A stretch of 64,000 nt of DNA, from NCBI RefSeq assembly GCF_000802235.1, contig NZ_JTDL01000138.1, forward strand, positions 1 to 64,000, written 5' to 3'. How positions within the stretch are numbered: position 1 is the first letter of the stretch; each line of letters begins with the position of its first letter. Made by a program: the position numbers and the translations under genes. Source of the DNA: Sinomonas humi. GTDB taxonomy: Bacteria > Actinomycetota > Actinomycetes > Actinomycetales > Micrococcaceae. The notes beneath the pieces were generated by a model. That model did no database searches, had not been told where the DNA came from, and saw nothing but the letters and a program-made list of their open reading frames with translations. Positions 25,101 through 32,910 of this stretch are shown in pieces.

Positions 25101-26348
25101 GTGGAGGGACGAGCCGGGGATCGGCACGAACGGAGCGGGCGCGAGCGCTCCGAGCCAGCATCCGTCGGGCCGCACGTCGTGCGCTTCGTCACTGCCCGCA
25201 CCGTGCTTGCAGCCCTTCGCGGCGGTGGCCCCTACACCGTGACCGAGCTCGTCGAGCGGACCGGCCTCACGCGGGCGACCGTCATCGCAGTCTGCGAGGA
25301 CCTCGTGAGCCGCGGCTGGGCAGAGGAGCAGGACCCCGAGCGGGCCGGCCCTCAGCGCGGCCGCCCGCCGCGGAGCTTCGGCTTCCGAGCCGACGCGGGC
25401 GTCGTCGTCGGACTCGACATCGGTGCCCACAAGACGACGGCGCTCGTCGCCGACCTGCGTGGGAAGATCCTCGCGACCGCGTCCGGGGGGCTCCCCCGCG
25501 GGCGCCAGTCAGCCGCGGCGCGCCTCGACGTCGTGAGCTCAGTAGCCCTCGCGGCCCTCCAGAACGCCGGCCGCGGGCCGCGCGACGTCGTCTCCGTCGG
25601 CGCGGGCGTCGCGGCACCCGTGGACCGCAACGGGCACGTCGCGGAGGGCTCGGGGTTCTGGGAGATGTTCGACGTCGGGCTCGCGGCCGCGCTCTTCGAT
25701 CGGCACGGGTGGCACGTGCTGCTCGAGAACGACGCCAACCTCGCGGCCCTCGCCGAGCAGTGGCGGGGCGCGGCTCAGGGCCTCGACGATGTCGCCGTCC
25801 TGCTCGCCGGCGAGCGCCTCGGCGGCGGGATCATCGAGTCCGGTCGCCTTCTGCGCGGGCGGAACGGCGCCGCCGGAGAGCTCGCGTTCCTCCGGCTCGT
25901 CGACGGCGCCGTGGGACCGCACGGCATCGCGCAGCTGGCCCGTGAATGGGGCGCGGACGCCGCGGCGCAGCCGAAAGGACTGGGCGGCCTGGCTCCAGCC
26001 GACGTCACCGCCGAGGCAGTCTTCGCGGCGGCCGACGACGGCGACCCTGCCGCGGCGGCCGTCCTCCACCGTCTCGAGGACCGGATGGCACGCGTCGTCG
26101 CCGTGCTCAGCACGCTCCTGAACCCCGAGCTCGTCGTCCTGGGGGGCGCGATCGCCCCAGCCGCCGCGCGACTGCTGCCGGGGATTCGCGCCGCGCTCCC
26201 CGAGCTGACCGAGACGCCCGCCGAGATCGAGGTCTCGGAACTTGGAGGCGAGGCGGTGGCGCTCGGCGCCGTCAGGCGGGCGCTCGACGACGTGGCCGAG
26301 CGATCGCTCGAGATTGCCTTGCCGGCCGCGAACAACCAGGCGCGATAG
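25101..26348 (+). CDS. ROK-family transcriptional repressor
   Basis: This 415-residue regulator has an N-terminal winged helix (about residues 28-80; YTVTELVERTGLTRATVIAV, then RGWAEEQ) and a ROK sugar-kinase-like domain from residue 95 (VVGLDIGAHKTTALVADLRG). The phosphate-2 region LENDANLAALAEQWRG and the segment GGGIIESGRLLRGRNGAAGE are present. The usual ROK zinc motif CxCGxxGCxE is missing; the corresponding segment reads FLRLVDGAVGPHG, so it probably does not use zinc there. The start is GTG behind AGGAGGAGG. It is divergent from the GH13 gene, which it likely represses through the palindrome at 25039-25053. Confidence 0.9.
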   Translation: MEGRAGDRHERSGRERSEPASVGPHVVRFVTARTVLAALRGGGPYTVTELVERTGLTRATVIAVCEDLVSRGWAEEQDPERAGPQRGRPPRSFGFRADAGVVVGLDIGAHKTTALVADLRGKILATASGGLPRGRQSAAARLDVVSSVALAALQNAGRGPRDVVSVGAGVAAPVDRNGHVAEGSGFWEMFDVGLAAALFDRHGWHVLLENDANLAALAEQWRGAAQGLDDVAVLLAGERLGGGIIESGRLLRGRNGAAGELAFLRLVDGAVGPHGIAQLAREWGADAAAQPKGLGGLAPADVTAEAVFAAADDGDPAAAAVLHRLEDRMARVVAVLSTLLNPELVVLGGAIAPAAARLLPGIRAALPELTETPAEIEVSELGGEAVALGAVRRALDDVAERSLEIALPAANNQAR

Positions 26349-27398
26349 TCAGGCCAAGGACTTGCGCAGCCGGGCGATGAGCGGTTGCGTCACGCGATGG
26401 GCGACGACGGCGAGCACCAGCGAGATCGGCAGCGCGAGCCACCCGACTTCAAGCCAGTCAGAGTGGTTCAGGACGCCGAGGATGCACAGCACCGGGTAGT
26501 GCCACAGGTAGATCTCGTAGCTGACACGGCCGAGGGAGGCGAACGGTCCCACCGAAAGGATCTTGTGAAGGAGCCCCTGGGGACCCCGCATGATGCCCAA
26601 GACAAGCAGCAGGGCACCGAGGTCCGCGGTCAGGACGTCGAGGGTCGAGAAGGGTGCCATGGAGGACCGCAGCACGCTGAGCGCGAGGAACGCGAGGCCA
26701 GCCAGCCCAACCCATCGGCCGACGGAGAAGGCCCTGCGCTGCAGCACAAGGGCGAGAACGCAGCCAGCCATGAGCCCGCAGGCACGCAGGATGAAGGAGA
26801 CTTCGGCGGACTCGGCCTCAGCGACGAACGCGCCGACGGCGAGTCCCGCTGCGGCGACGGCCGCAGCCACAACTGCCCAGCGCCGTCGTCCGCGCAGCAG
26901 CAGGAGGAGCGCCGGGGGCCAGAGGAAGTAGAACCACTCCTCCACCCCGAGCGACCACGTGTGCTCATAGGGAGAGAGCATGGTCGAGCCGGACTCGGCG
27001 CCGACGGGCATGAGATAGAACAGCGATAGCCCAGAGCCGCTGAGGGCGGTCTTCACACCCATCGTCACCGCGATCGGCACGAAGACGACGGCGAGCATGA
27101 GCAGGAGAGGCGGGTACAGGCGGACGAGGCGTCGAGTGTAGAAGCGGCGGAACGAAACCGTACCTGTGGCCCTTCGCTCCTGCACGAGAAGCGTGGTGAT
27201 GAGGAAGCCCGAAAGCACGAAGAAGACGTCGACACCGCCTGCCCCGCCGAAGTGGGCAGGCATGACGGCGTGGTAGACCGCGACCAACACGATTGCCAGG
27301 GCGCGCAGCCCGTCGAGCGCCGGAATGTAGCCGAGGCGGGGAGGGCGCACGCCTTGGGCAGAGGACTGGACGGGTAACGTTTGAGTAACGGTCATCAT
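26349..27398 (-). CDS. Acyltransferase-3 family membrane O-acyltransferase (OafA-like)
   Basis: This 349-residue polytopic protein has about ten membrane helices. The conserved opening is PALDGLRALAIVLVAVYHAV near residue 20, with the catalytic-site His of the family, then GGVDVFFVLSGFLIT and an arginine-rich loop FRRFYTRRLVRLYPP. Later SLGVEEWFYFLWPP is typical. It should O-acylate a cell-surface glycan or lipid. Two adjacent ATG codons (27398 and 27395) can start it, only 8 bp after the SGNH-hydrolase stop. The pair probably act together in adding or removing acyl groups. Its TGA abuts the ROK stop. Confidence 0.88.
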   Translation of the reverse strand: MMTVTQTLPVQSSAQGVRPPRLGYIPALDGLRALAIVLVAVYHAVMPAHFGGAGGVDVFFVLSGFLITTLLVQERRATGTVSFRRFYTRRLVRLYPPLLLMLAVVFVPIAVTMGVKTALSGSGLSLFYLMPVGAESGSTMLSPYEHTWSLGVEEWFYFLWPPALLLLLRGRRRWAVVAAAVAAAGLAVGAFVAEAESAEVSFILRACGLMAGCVLALVLQRRAFSVGRWVGLAGLAFLALSVLRSSMAPFSTLDVLTADLGALLLVLGIMRGPQGLLHKILSVGPFASLGRVSYEIYLWHYPVLCILGVLNHSDWLEVGWLALPISLVLAVVAHRVTQPLIARLRKSLA

Positions 27399-27405
27399 TG
27401 CCAGT

Positions 27406-28080
27406 CTAACGGGAGATGGCGGCGTCCAGCGCGCGCCCCAGCGCCTCAGCTCCCGCTTCCGTGGGATGAATTCCGTCGAGGGACATTCCCGCTGCGTACT
27501 GCTCCCCGTCACGGACCGCTGCAGGAGCATCGACCCATTCCCACTTGTGGGCCAGCACGAATGCCTTGAGCGAGGCGTTGTACGCTGCCGTCGCCGCGGG
27601 GGCGGAGTTGCGGGGCGGGATCGCCGAGACGACCACGCGCGGCGCACCGACGGTCTCAACGATGCGCGCGATGTTGGACTCCGTCACGGCGAACGGCACA
27701 CCCTGAGCGAGGTCGTTGGTTCCCGCGATGATGACGAGGACATCCGCCTTGACGGGTTGCACATTCGCCGCCATGCGCGCCGTCGTCGCCCCGCCCGCGG
27801 CCCAGCCGCCCGCGAAGAGGTCGAGCGGGGAGCGCGCGTACGTCACCCACGAGAGGCTGCCGGTGAGACCGACGCTGAAGTCAGGACTGTTGCCCTGGGT
27901 GATGGAGTCCCCGACCGCTGCAAACCTGACAACCTTGGGTTCCGATGAGGGCCACGTCGGCCCCGCACTGTCCGGGAGGCTGCGGATGGCACCCACGCCT
28001 ACGACCACGCCCGTGAGGACGGCGAGCGCCGCCCACGCCATGAGCCTTCTGCGGCCGAGCCTGTTGGTCCCCTGCGGCAT
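27406..28080 (-). CDS. Membrane-anchored SGNH/GDSL hydrolase
   Basis: This 224-residue protein begins with a basic stretch and a hydrophobic helix (residues 11-33), so it is probably anchored outside the membrane or secreted. The SGNH blocks are all visible: block I VGDSITQG (Ser near 58), the block II glycine in GGWAAGGATTARM, block III AGTNDLAQG and block V LDGIHPTEAG. It is likely a carbohydrate esterase or lipase-like deacylase. ATG 28080 follows a GGGGG ribosome site. The acyltransferase gene follows after 8 bp; such pairs or fusions are known in surface-glycan acylation. Confidence 0.88.
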   Translation of the reverse strand: MPQGTNRLGRRRLMAWAALAVLTGVVVGVGAIRSLPDSAGPTWPSSEPKVVRFAAVGDSITQGNSPDFSVGLTGSLSWVTYARSPLDLFAGGWAAGGATTARMAANVQPVKADVLVIIAGTNDLAQGVPFAVTESNIARIVETVGAPRVVVSAIPPRNSAPAATAAYNASLKAFVLAHKWEWVDAPAAVRDGEQYAAGMSLDGIHPTEAGAEALGRALDAAISR

Positions 28081-28137
28081 GTGCCCCCTGCCAGTCGAGC
28101 GCCCTGGACTGCGCCAAGAATACTCCGGAAACACGAC

Positions 28138-28163
28138 AAAGGCCCCGGTCTCCCGGGGCCTTT
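28138..28163 (-). terminator. Terminator of the tRNA-Thr/tRNA-Met unit
   Basis: An 11-bp perfect stem, AAAGGCCCCGG and its complement around a TCTC loop, lies 7 bp beyond the 3' end of tRNA-Met on the minus strand. It is followed by a few T residues in that direction. It also separates the tRNA unit from the SGNH gene. Confidence 0.85.
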
Positions 28164-28169
28164 GGGCCG

Positions 28170-28243
28170 TAGCGGTGGGGAGGCTCGATCTCCCGACCTC
28201 ACGATTATGAGTCGTGCGCTCTAACCAACTGAGCTACACCGCC
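28170..28243 (-). tRNA. tRNA-Met (anticodon CAT)
   Basis: The 74-nt cloverleaf reads on the minus strand GGCGGTGTAGCTCAGTTGG and so on. It has the anticodon stem ACGAC/ATCGT-type around CTCATAA (anticodon CAT), and a T-arm GGGAG-ATCGAGC-CTCCC whose loop differs from the usual TTCGANN at its first base. The acceptor stem has G1 opposite U72 and the CCA is not encoded. CAT could also mean tRNA-Ile2 with lysidine; the body fits elongator Met better, but this is not certain. Confidence 0.88.
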
Positions 28244-28247
28244 AGAG

Positions 28248-28319
28248 AGCCCCCCACGGGAATCGATCCCGTGACCTCCATCTTACCAAGATGGCGCTCT
28301 ACCACTGAGCTAGGGGGGC
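28248..28319 (-). tRNA. tRNA-Thr (anticodon GGT)
   Basis: The 72-nt cloverleaf reads on the minus strand GCCCCCCTAGCTCAGTGGTA and so on, with the anticodon loop TTGGTAA (anticodon GGT) in a CCATC/GATGG stem, the T-arm ACGGG-ATCGATT-CCCGT and a complementary 7-bp acceptor. CCA is not encoded. It is separated from tRNA-Met by only 4 bp, so the two are one transcript. Confidence 0.95.
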
Positions 28320-28330
28320 AACAGACAGAT

Positions 28331-28360
28331 ACTTTACCGGAAGCGGGGAGCCCCCGACAA
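28331..28360 (-). promoter_or_regulatory. Probable promoter of the tRNA-Thr/Met unit
   Basis: On the minus strand, TTGTCG (28360-28355) and TAAAGT (28336-28331) are 18 bp apart and end 11 bp before the mature 5' end of tRNA-Thr. This fits a housekeeping sigma promoter for a stable RNA unit. Confidence 0.55.
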
Positions 28361-28620
28361 ATCGCAGGCAGGCGGCACGGGGGACGCCCTGCGAGGGCAT
28401 CCGAAGGGTCCGAAACGAAGGCCTAGCGACCCCTCAGATACGACGAGGTCCGGCTGCATCCCCCCAGCAGGTTGCAGCCGGACCTCGGTCGCGGCAGCGC
28501 GGGAGTCCGCGCTTCCGCTGCCCACCCCCGACTATCTTGACACGATAAGACCTATCTTGTCACTAGCTTTGACTAGATATGACAAGCTAGTGAACTAGTC
28601 GAGAGCAACGTCTCAGAAGC
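28361..28620. other. Gene-free 260 bp: helicase terminator plus AT-rich dyads
   Basis: There is no credible gene here. A hairpin with 14-bp arms (28445-28458 and 28473-28486) is the probable deaD terminator. Nearer deaD, 28533-28600 is AT-rich and repetitive: TATCTTGACA at 28533 and TATCTTGTCA at 28553 are direct repeats 20 bp apart. CACTAGCTT (28561) pairs with AAGCTAGTG (28584-28592), and GACTAG (28571) pairs with CTAGTC (28595-28600). The role of this second cluster is unknown. Confidence 0.6.
28445..28486 (-). terminator. Hairpin downstream of deaD
   Basis: The arms GAGGTCCGGCTGCA (28445-28458) and its perfect complement (28473-28486) enclose a 14-nt loop. It lies about 135 bp after the deaD stop on the minus strand with no other gene between. 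No T tract is seen. Confidence 0.65.
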
Positions 28621-30645
28621 TCAGCCTCGGCTGCCGCCGAAGCGGCGGGCCCCGCCCGACGCCCCGCTGCGGCCGCTGAAGCCACCTCGGCCGCTGAAGC
28701 CCTCACGGCCTCCACGGTCGCGGCGGTCGCGGCGGTCGCCCCAGTCGTCCCGGCGATCGCGGCTGAAGCCGCCATGGCCGCCGCGCGAGCCCCAGTCACC
28801 GTCACGGGGACCGCGGTCACGGTCGCGACCGCCGCGGCTTCCTCGTGAGCCCCAGTCGTCGCCGTCACGCGCCGGGCGGCGGCCCGAGTCAAGCTCGAGC
28901 TTGATGAGCTCACCGCCGATACGGGTCTTCGAGAGCGCCCTCCACTGCTCGCTCGAGAGCTCGGAAGGAAGTTCGACGAGGGAGAAGTCGGAGCGGATGT
29001 CGATCCCACCGATCTGGCTCGAGTGGAAACCGCCCTCGTTCGCGAGTGCACCGACGATTGAGCCGGGCTGCACCCGCTGACGGCGACCCACTGCGATGCG
29101 GTACGTCGCGCTTCCCTCAGACGAGCCGCGCGGCGCGCGCCCTTGGCCGCGACCGCCGTCGCGCCCGTCGCGATCCCGCCCGCGCTTGGCGAACTCCGGA
29201 GCGCTCGGCAGTTCCTCGACGAAGAACGGGGCGTCGCCCTGGACCATCACCGCGAGCGCTGCCGCGATCTCGGCCGCGGGCACATTGTGCTCGGTCTCGT
29301 AGGAAGCGATGAGGTCGCGGAACAGCGAGACGTCCTCGGACTCGAGCGTCTCCGTGATCTGGTCGGCGAACTTGCTCATGCGCAGCGAGTTGACGGTCTC
29401 CGCCGTCGGCAGCGACATCTGCTCGACGGCCTGGTGCGTAGCCTTCTCGATCGCGCGAAGGAGGTACTTCTCGCGCGGGGTCATGAACAGGATCGCATCG
29501 CCCTTGCGGCCGGCGCGGCCCGTCCGGCCGATTCGGTGCACGTAGCTCTCGGTGTCATGCGGGATGTCGTAGTTCACGACGTGGCTGATGCGCTCCACGT
29601 CGAGGCCACGCGCCGCGACGTCCGTCGCGACGAGGATGTCGATCTTGCCCTCACGCAGCGCCTCGACGGTGCGCTCGCGCTGCGCCTGGGCGATGTCGCC
29701 GTTGATCGCGGCGGCCTGGAAGCCACGCGCCTTGAGCTTGTCCGCAAGATCCTCGGTGGCCATCTTCGTCCGGACGAACGCGATGACGCCGTCGAACTCC
29801 TCGACCTCGAGGATGCGGGTGAGCGCATCCAGCTTGTGCGAGCCCACGACCTGCACGTACCGCTGGCGGATGTTCTGCCCGGTCGTGGTCTTGGACTTGA
29901 CCGTGACCTCTTCCGGGTTGTTGAGGTACTGCTTCGACATCCGGCGGATCTGCGACGGCATGGTCGCGGAGAACAGGGCAACCTGGCGACCGTCCGGGGT
30001 CTCCTGGAAGATGCGCTCGACGTCGTCCGCGAAGCCCATGCGGAGCATTTCGTCGGCCTCGTCGAGCACGAGGTACTGGAGCTCGGAGAGATCCAGCGAG
30101 CCCTTCTCGAGGTGGTCGATCACGCGGCCAGGCGTGCCGACGACGACCTGCGCGCCCCGGCGGAGACCAGCAAGCTGCGGACCGTATGCGGAGCCGCCGT
30201 AGACCGGGAGGACAGTGAAGTCCTCGAGGTGCTTCGCGTAGGACGTGAATGCCTCCGCAACCTGGAGCGCGAGCTCGCGGGTCGGTGCGAGGACGAGCGC
30301 CTGGGTCGAACGGGAGGGCCCGTTCTGGTCGTGGAGTTCCGCGAGGCGCGAGAGCGCCGGAACGGCGAACGCCGCAGTCTTGCCCGTTCCCGTCTGGGCG
30401 AGGCCGACGACGTCGCGCCCCTCAAGCAGGAGCGGAATGGTTGCCGCCTGGATGGGCGAGGGCTTCTCGTAGCCGACCTCGGTCAGCGCTGCGAGAATGC
30501 GGGCGTCGATGCCGAGGTCGGTGAAGAGCACACCGCGCTCCTCCTCGCTCTGCTGCTCGGCGGGGGCAGTAGTCTCGGTCTCGGGGGCAGTGGTCTCGGA
30601 AGCCTCTTCATTGGTGGCGAAGGGGGCATCGAGGGTTTCAGACAT
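28621..30645 (-). CDS. deaD: DEAD-box RNA helicase (DeaD/CsdA type)
   Basis: This 674-residue ATP-dependent RNA helicase has roles in ribosome assembly and mRNA decay, often cold-induced. After a 45-residue acidic N-terminus come the Q motif (SPIQAATIP), motif I AQTGTGKT (near 88), PTRELALQ, DEAD (near 197), SAT, and HRIGRTGRAGR (near 373). A DbpA-type RNA-binding domain follows (about 540-610; RIAVGRRQRVQPGSIVGAL), then an Arg/Gly/Asp-rich tail with RGG-like repeats. ATG 30645 has GGAGG 8 nt upstream. The frame continues to a GTG at 30825, but that extension has no domain and is not preferred. The leader of about 240 nt suggests post-transcriptional control. Confidence 0.95.
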   Translation of the reverse strand: MSETLDAPFATNEEASETTAPETETTAPAEQQSEEERGVLFTDLGIDARILAALTEVGYEKPSPIQAATIPLLLEGRDVVGLAQTGTGKTAAFAVPALSRLAELHDQNGPSRSTQALVLAPTRELALQVAEAFTSYAKHLEDFTVLPVYGGSAYGPQLAGLRRGAQVVVGTPGRVIDHLEKGSLDLSELQYLVLDEADEMLRMGFADDVERIFQETPDGRQVALFSATMPSQIRRMSKQYLNNPEEVTVKSKTTTGQNIRQRYVQVVGSHKLDALTRILEVEEFDGVIAFVRTKMATEDLADKLKARGFQAAAINGDIAQAQRERTVEALREGKIDILVATDVAARGLDVERISHVVNYDIPHDTESYVHRIGRTGRAGRKGDAILFMTPREKYLLRAIEKATHQAVEQMSLPTAETVNSLRMSKFADQITETLESEDVSLFRDLIASYETEHNVPAAEIAAALAVMVQGDAPFFVEELPSAPEFAKRGRDRDGRDGGRGQGRAPRGSSEGSATYRIAVGRRQRVQPGSIVGALANEGGFHSSQIGGIDIRSDFSLVELPSELSSEQWRALSKTRIGGELIKLELDSGRRPARDGDDWGSRGSRGGRDRDRGPRDGDWGSRGGHGGFSRDRRDDWGDRRDRRDRGGREGFSGRGGFSGRSGASGGARRFGGSRG

Positions 30646-30893
30646 AGAGGTGTCCTCCGGTTTGGGGAGCCTGAATGTTGGCTCGTCGGTCAATACCGAA
30701 GCCCGGCGCTGTCTCAATCCCATGGCAGGACTTCTCGCTGCACTCGGCGCCACACGCGCACCAACAGCGTTTTCTTCAGCCGGCTCCCCTATGAAACTGC
30801 CCGCCTCGCGGGCCCCAACACGCACTACTCCTGCCTCAAGAATTGGGCAGGAAGAGGGAATACCGGCGCAGTGGGGGATACATCTATCTTACA
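30646..30893 (-). promoter_or_regulatory. Long untranslated leader and putative promoter of deaD
   Basis: On the minus strand an extended -10, TGTAAGAT (about 30893-30886), is the first promoter-like element upstream of deaD. It would give a leader of about 235 nt. The leader holds a short hairpin GCCCGC-GAGG-CGGGC (about 30800). Long structured leaders are usual for cold-induced helicase mRNAs; the promoter assignment is tentative. The stretch 30894-31024 shows nothing recognisable. Confidence 0.4.
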
Positions 30894-31024
30894 GGACGGA
30901 CGACGCCGACTTGTCGCCGTCGTCGCATAGGCGCCGTGAGCTTGGGCACAGGGCGCTTTCCGGCAGGCCGGCGGTTGGCTGCACGTCGGTGTGTTGGCGA
31001 CACATCCAGCTGGTTGGTTGCACC

Positions 31025-31540
31025 ACCGGCCGATGGGGGCACGAGCGTCCCTCGGCCGGTCAGGCCCCTCGGCCGGTCGTGTCCCTCCGCCGCACCACCG
31101 CCCCTCGGCCGGTCGTGTCCCTCGGCCGCACCACCGCCCCTCAGCCGCACCACCCTTCTTCAGCCGCACGACCGTCCCTCGGAGGCACGAACGTCCCGCA
31201 CGCGCGACGGTTATGCCGTTCCCAGCCGTACGACCGTTCCTCGGAAGCACGCGCGTCCCCTGGCCCCACGACCGTCCCTCGTCCTCACGACCGTCCCTCG
31301 GAGGCACGAGCGTCCCGCACACGCGGCGGTTATGCCGTTCCGCGACGGTTATGCCGTTCGGCGACGGTTATGCCGTTCGGCGACGGTTATGCCGTTCCGC
31401 GACGGTTAAGCCGCCCCCAGCCGCACGACCGTCCCTCGGAGGCACGAGCGTCCCGCACGCGCGGCGGTTATGCCGTTCCGCGACGTTTATGCCGTTCGGC
31501 GACGGCTATGCCGCTGTGGGACGGTTATGGTTCGGGGTGT
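31025..31540. repeat. Iteron-like intergenic array (ACGNNCGT dyads, ~19-20 bp period)
   Basis: About 515 bp of non-coding repeats fill the space between the helicase leader and the MOSC gene. A 54-bp unit recurs at 31169-31222, 31288-31341 and 31426-31479. Within it, and between copies, the core RCACGANCGTYCC appears about ten times with a variable middle (AC, AA, AG, CG), often 19-20 bp apart. Between these, the 19-bp unit GGTTATGCCGTTCCGCGAC is tandem four times at 31328-31403 and about three times at 31466-31522, with ACGG...CCGT symmetry. The first 140 bp use a related CCTCGGCCGGTCGTG unit. Open frames across it are repeat artefacts. Function unknown. Confidence 0.85.
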
Positions 31541-32191
31541 CTAGGCCTCGAGGCCGAGTACGCGGTCGATATAGGGCCGGATCTCAGCCGCGAGACGGAT
31601 GGTGCCCTCGGCCTCGGCGTCGAGGAGTGCCTCTGCCCGCTCGCGGGTGGGGTCAGCGAGCCACTCCCCCACACGGACGCCATGGTCAGGGACGTGTTCG
31701 ACGCCGAACTGTTCGCCCGCCTCGACGTCGCCGGGAGTGATCACCCGGAGATACGCGCCGGACAGACCCGAAGCTTTGAACCGCTTGACCCAGCCGTCCT
31801 CGCCGACCCGCCGTGCGAACGTCGCACACGGGACCCTGGGCATCGTGACTTCAAGGACGGTGCCGCCCGGGAAGCGCCAGCGTTCCCCGATGACGGCGTT
31901 GCTCGCGGTGAGGCCAGCCACCCGGAAGTTCTCCCCGAAGTAGCCCGGCGGAACCTCGCGGCCGAGGACTCCGGCCCACAGCCCGGCGTCGTCCTCTGAG
32001 TACGCGTAAACGGCCTTGTTCTCACCGCCGTGGTTCGCACGGTCAGCCTGGACGTCTCCATGGAGCCCTAGCCTGCGGATACGGACCGGCCCCACGACTG
32101 GCCGCTTGTCGATCGCGGTCACGCCCACGGGGCCCGAATCGGGCAGGAGCTGCTGGACGCGACAGACGGCTACGAGGCGTGCGGACTTCAT
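31541..32191 (-). CDS. MOSC-domain protein (YiiM-like)
   Basis: This 216-residue protein has the MOSC beta-barrel found at the C-terminus of Moco sulfurases and in YiiM, which binds molybdenum cofactor and reduces N-hydroxylated compounds. The family phrases RRLGLHGDVQADRANHGGEN, KAVYAYSEDD and the conserved cysteine in VPCATFARRV are present. The start at ATG 32191 has TATTCT (32199-32204) 7 nt upstream, a leaderless arrangement. Its stop touches the repeat array at 31540. Electron partners are not adjacent. Enzymatic role inferred from family. Confidence 0.88.
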   Translation of the reverse strand: MKSARLVAVCRVQQLLPDSGPVGVTAIDKRPVVGPVRIRRLGLHGDVQADRANHGGENKAVYAYSEDDAGLWAGVLGREVPPGYFGENFRVAGLTASNAVIGERWRFPGGTVLEVTMPRVPCATFARRVGEDGWVKRFKASGLSGAYLRVITPGDVEAGEQFGVEHVPDHGVRVGEWLADPTRERAEALLDAEAEGTIRLAAEIRPYIDRVLGLEA

Positions 32192-32235
32192 GGCGGACAG
32201 AATAACCGAGACGGAGCCCGGAGGAGCCTACGACT

Positions 32236-32910
32236 TCAGGGATCGAAGCGGTATCCGATCCCCGCCTCGGTCTTGAGATGCCGGGGATTGGAAGGGTCCT
32301 GCTCGAGCTTGCGGCGCAGCTGTGCCATATAGACGCGGAGGTACTGCGCCTCCTTCGCGTAGGCGGGCCCCCAGACTTGGGTGAGGAGCTCGCGCTGCGT
32401 CACGAGCGTGCCGGGCTGCCGCACGAGGAGGGCGAGAATGCTCCACTCCGTGGGCGTGAGCCGAACATCGTTGCCCTCCCGCACCACCCGGCGCGCAGCA
32501 AGATCGACGCTGAAGTCTGCGGTCTGCACACGCGGAACCTCGGTACGGGCCGTGCTGCGCCGGGCGGCGGCCCGAAGTCGGGCGAGGAGTTCCTCGAGGC
32601 CGAACGGCTTCGTGACGTAATCGTCGGCGCCTGCATCGAGCGCCTCCACCTTGTCCTCGGCCGCGTGCCTCGCGGAGAGCACGATGATCGGCACGCTCGT
32701 CCACTCGCGCAGGCGGCGAATGACGGCGACGCCGTCCATCCCCGGCAGCCCCAGGTCGAGGACCACGATATCGGGAGGCGACGACGCCGCGGCCTCGAGG
32801 GCGGCCTCGCCCGATTGCGCGGTCACCGCTTCATAGCCATGGACACGCAGGTTGATCTGGAGCGCCCGCGCAATCTGCGCCTCGTCCTCGACCACCAGCA
32901 CGCGGGTCAC
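32236..32910 (-). CDS. kdpE: KdpE-like OmpR-family response regulator
   Basis: This 224-residue regulator has an intact receiver: acidic pocket VEDEAQIARAL, phospho-acceptor Asp near 51 in VVLDLGLPGMDG, LSA, and Lys near 104 in YVTKPFGLEELLARL. A winged-helix output domain from about 130 shows LTPTEWSILALLVRQPGTLV and YLRVYMAQLRRKLEQDP. Its sequence is characteristic of KdpE, the activator of the potassium-ATPase operon. The start at 32910 overlaps the kinase stop by 4 bp. No kdpABC genes lie in the window, so the target must be elsewhere. Confidence 0.9.
   Translation of the reverse strand: MTRVLVVEDEAQIARALQINLRVHGYEAVTAQSGEAALEAAASSPPDIVVLDLGLPGMDGVAVIRRLREWTSVPIIVLSARHAAEDKVEALDAGADDYVTKPFGLEELLARLRAAARRSTARTEVPRVQTADFSVDLAARRVVREGNDVRLTPTEWSILALLVRQPGTLVTQRELLTQVWGPAYAKEAQYLRVYMAQLRRKLEQDPSNPRHLKTEAGIGYRFDP

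Noticed and set aside
30646-30825. Extension of deaD to a GTG at 30825 behind AGGAG.
   Set aside because: The 60 added residues have no domain, and ATG 30645 has a stronger GGAGG site with better spacing. It is mentioned as an alternative only.
31025-31540. CRISPR array interpretation of the repeats.
   Set aside because: Spacers are too short and repeat-like, units have internal dyads of 19-20 bp, and no cas gene is in the window.
30497-31999. A 500-codon plus-strand frame across the deaD start, the array and part of MOSC.
   Set aside because: Its translation is repeat-derived (MPFRDG-type strings) and overlaps real genes on the other strand; it has no initiation signal.
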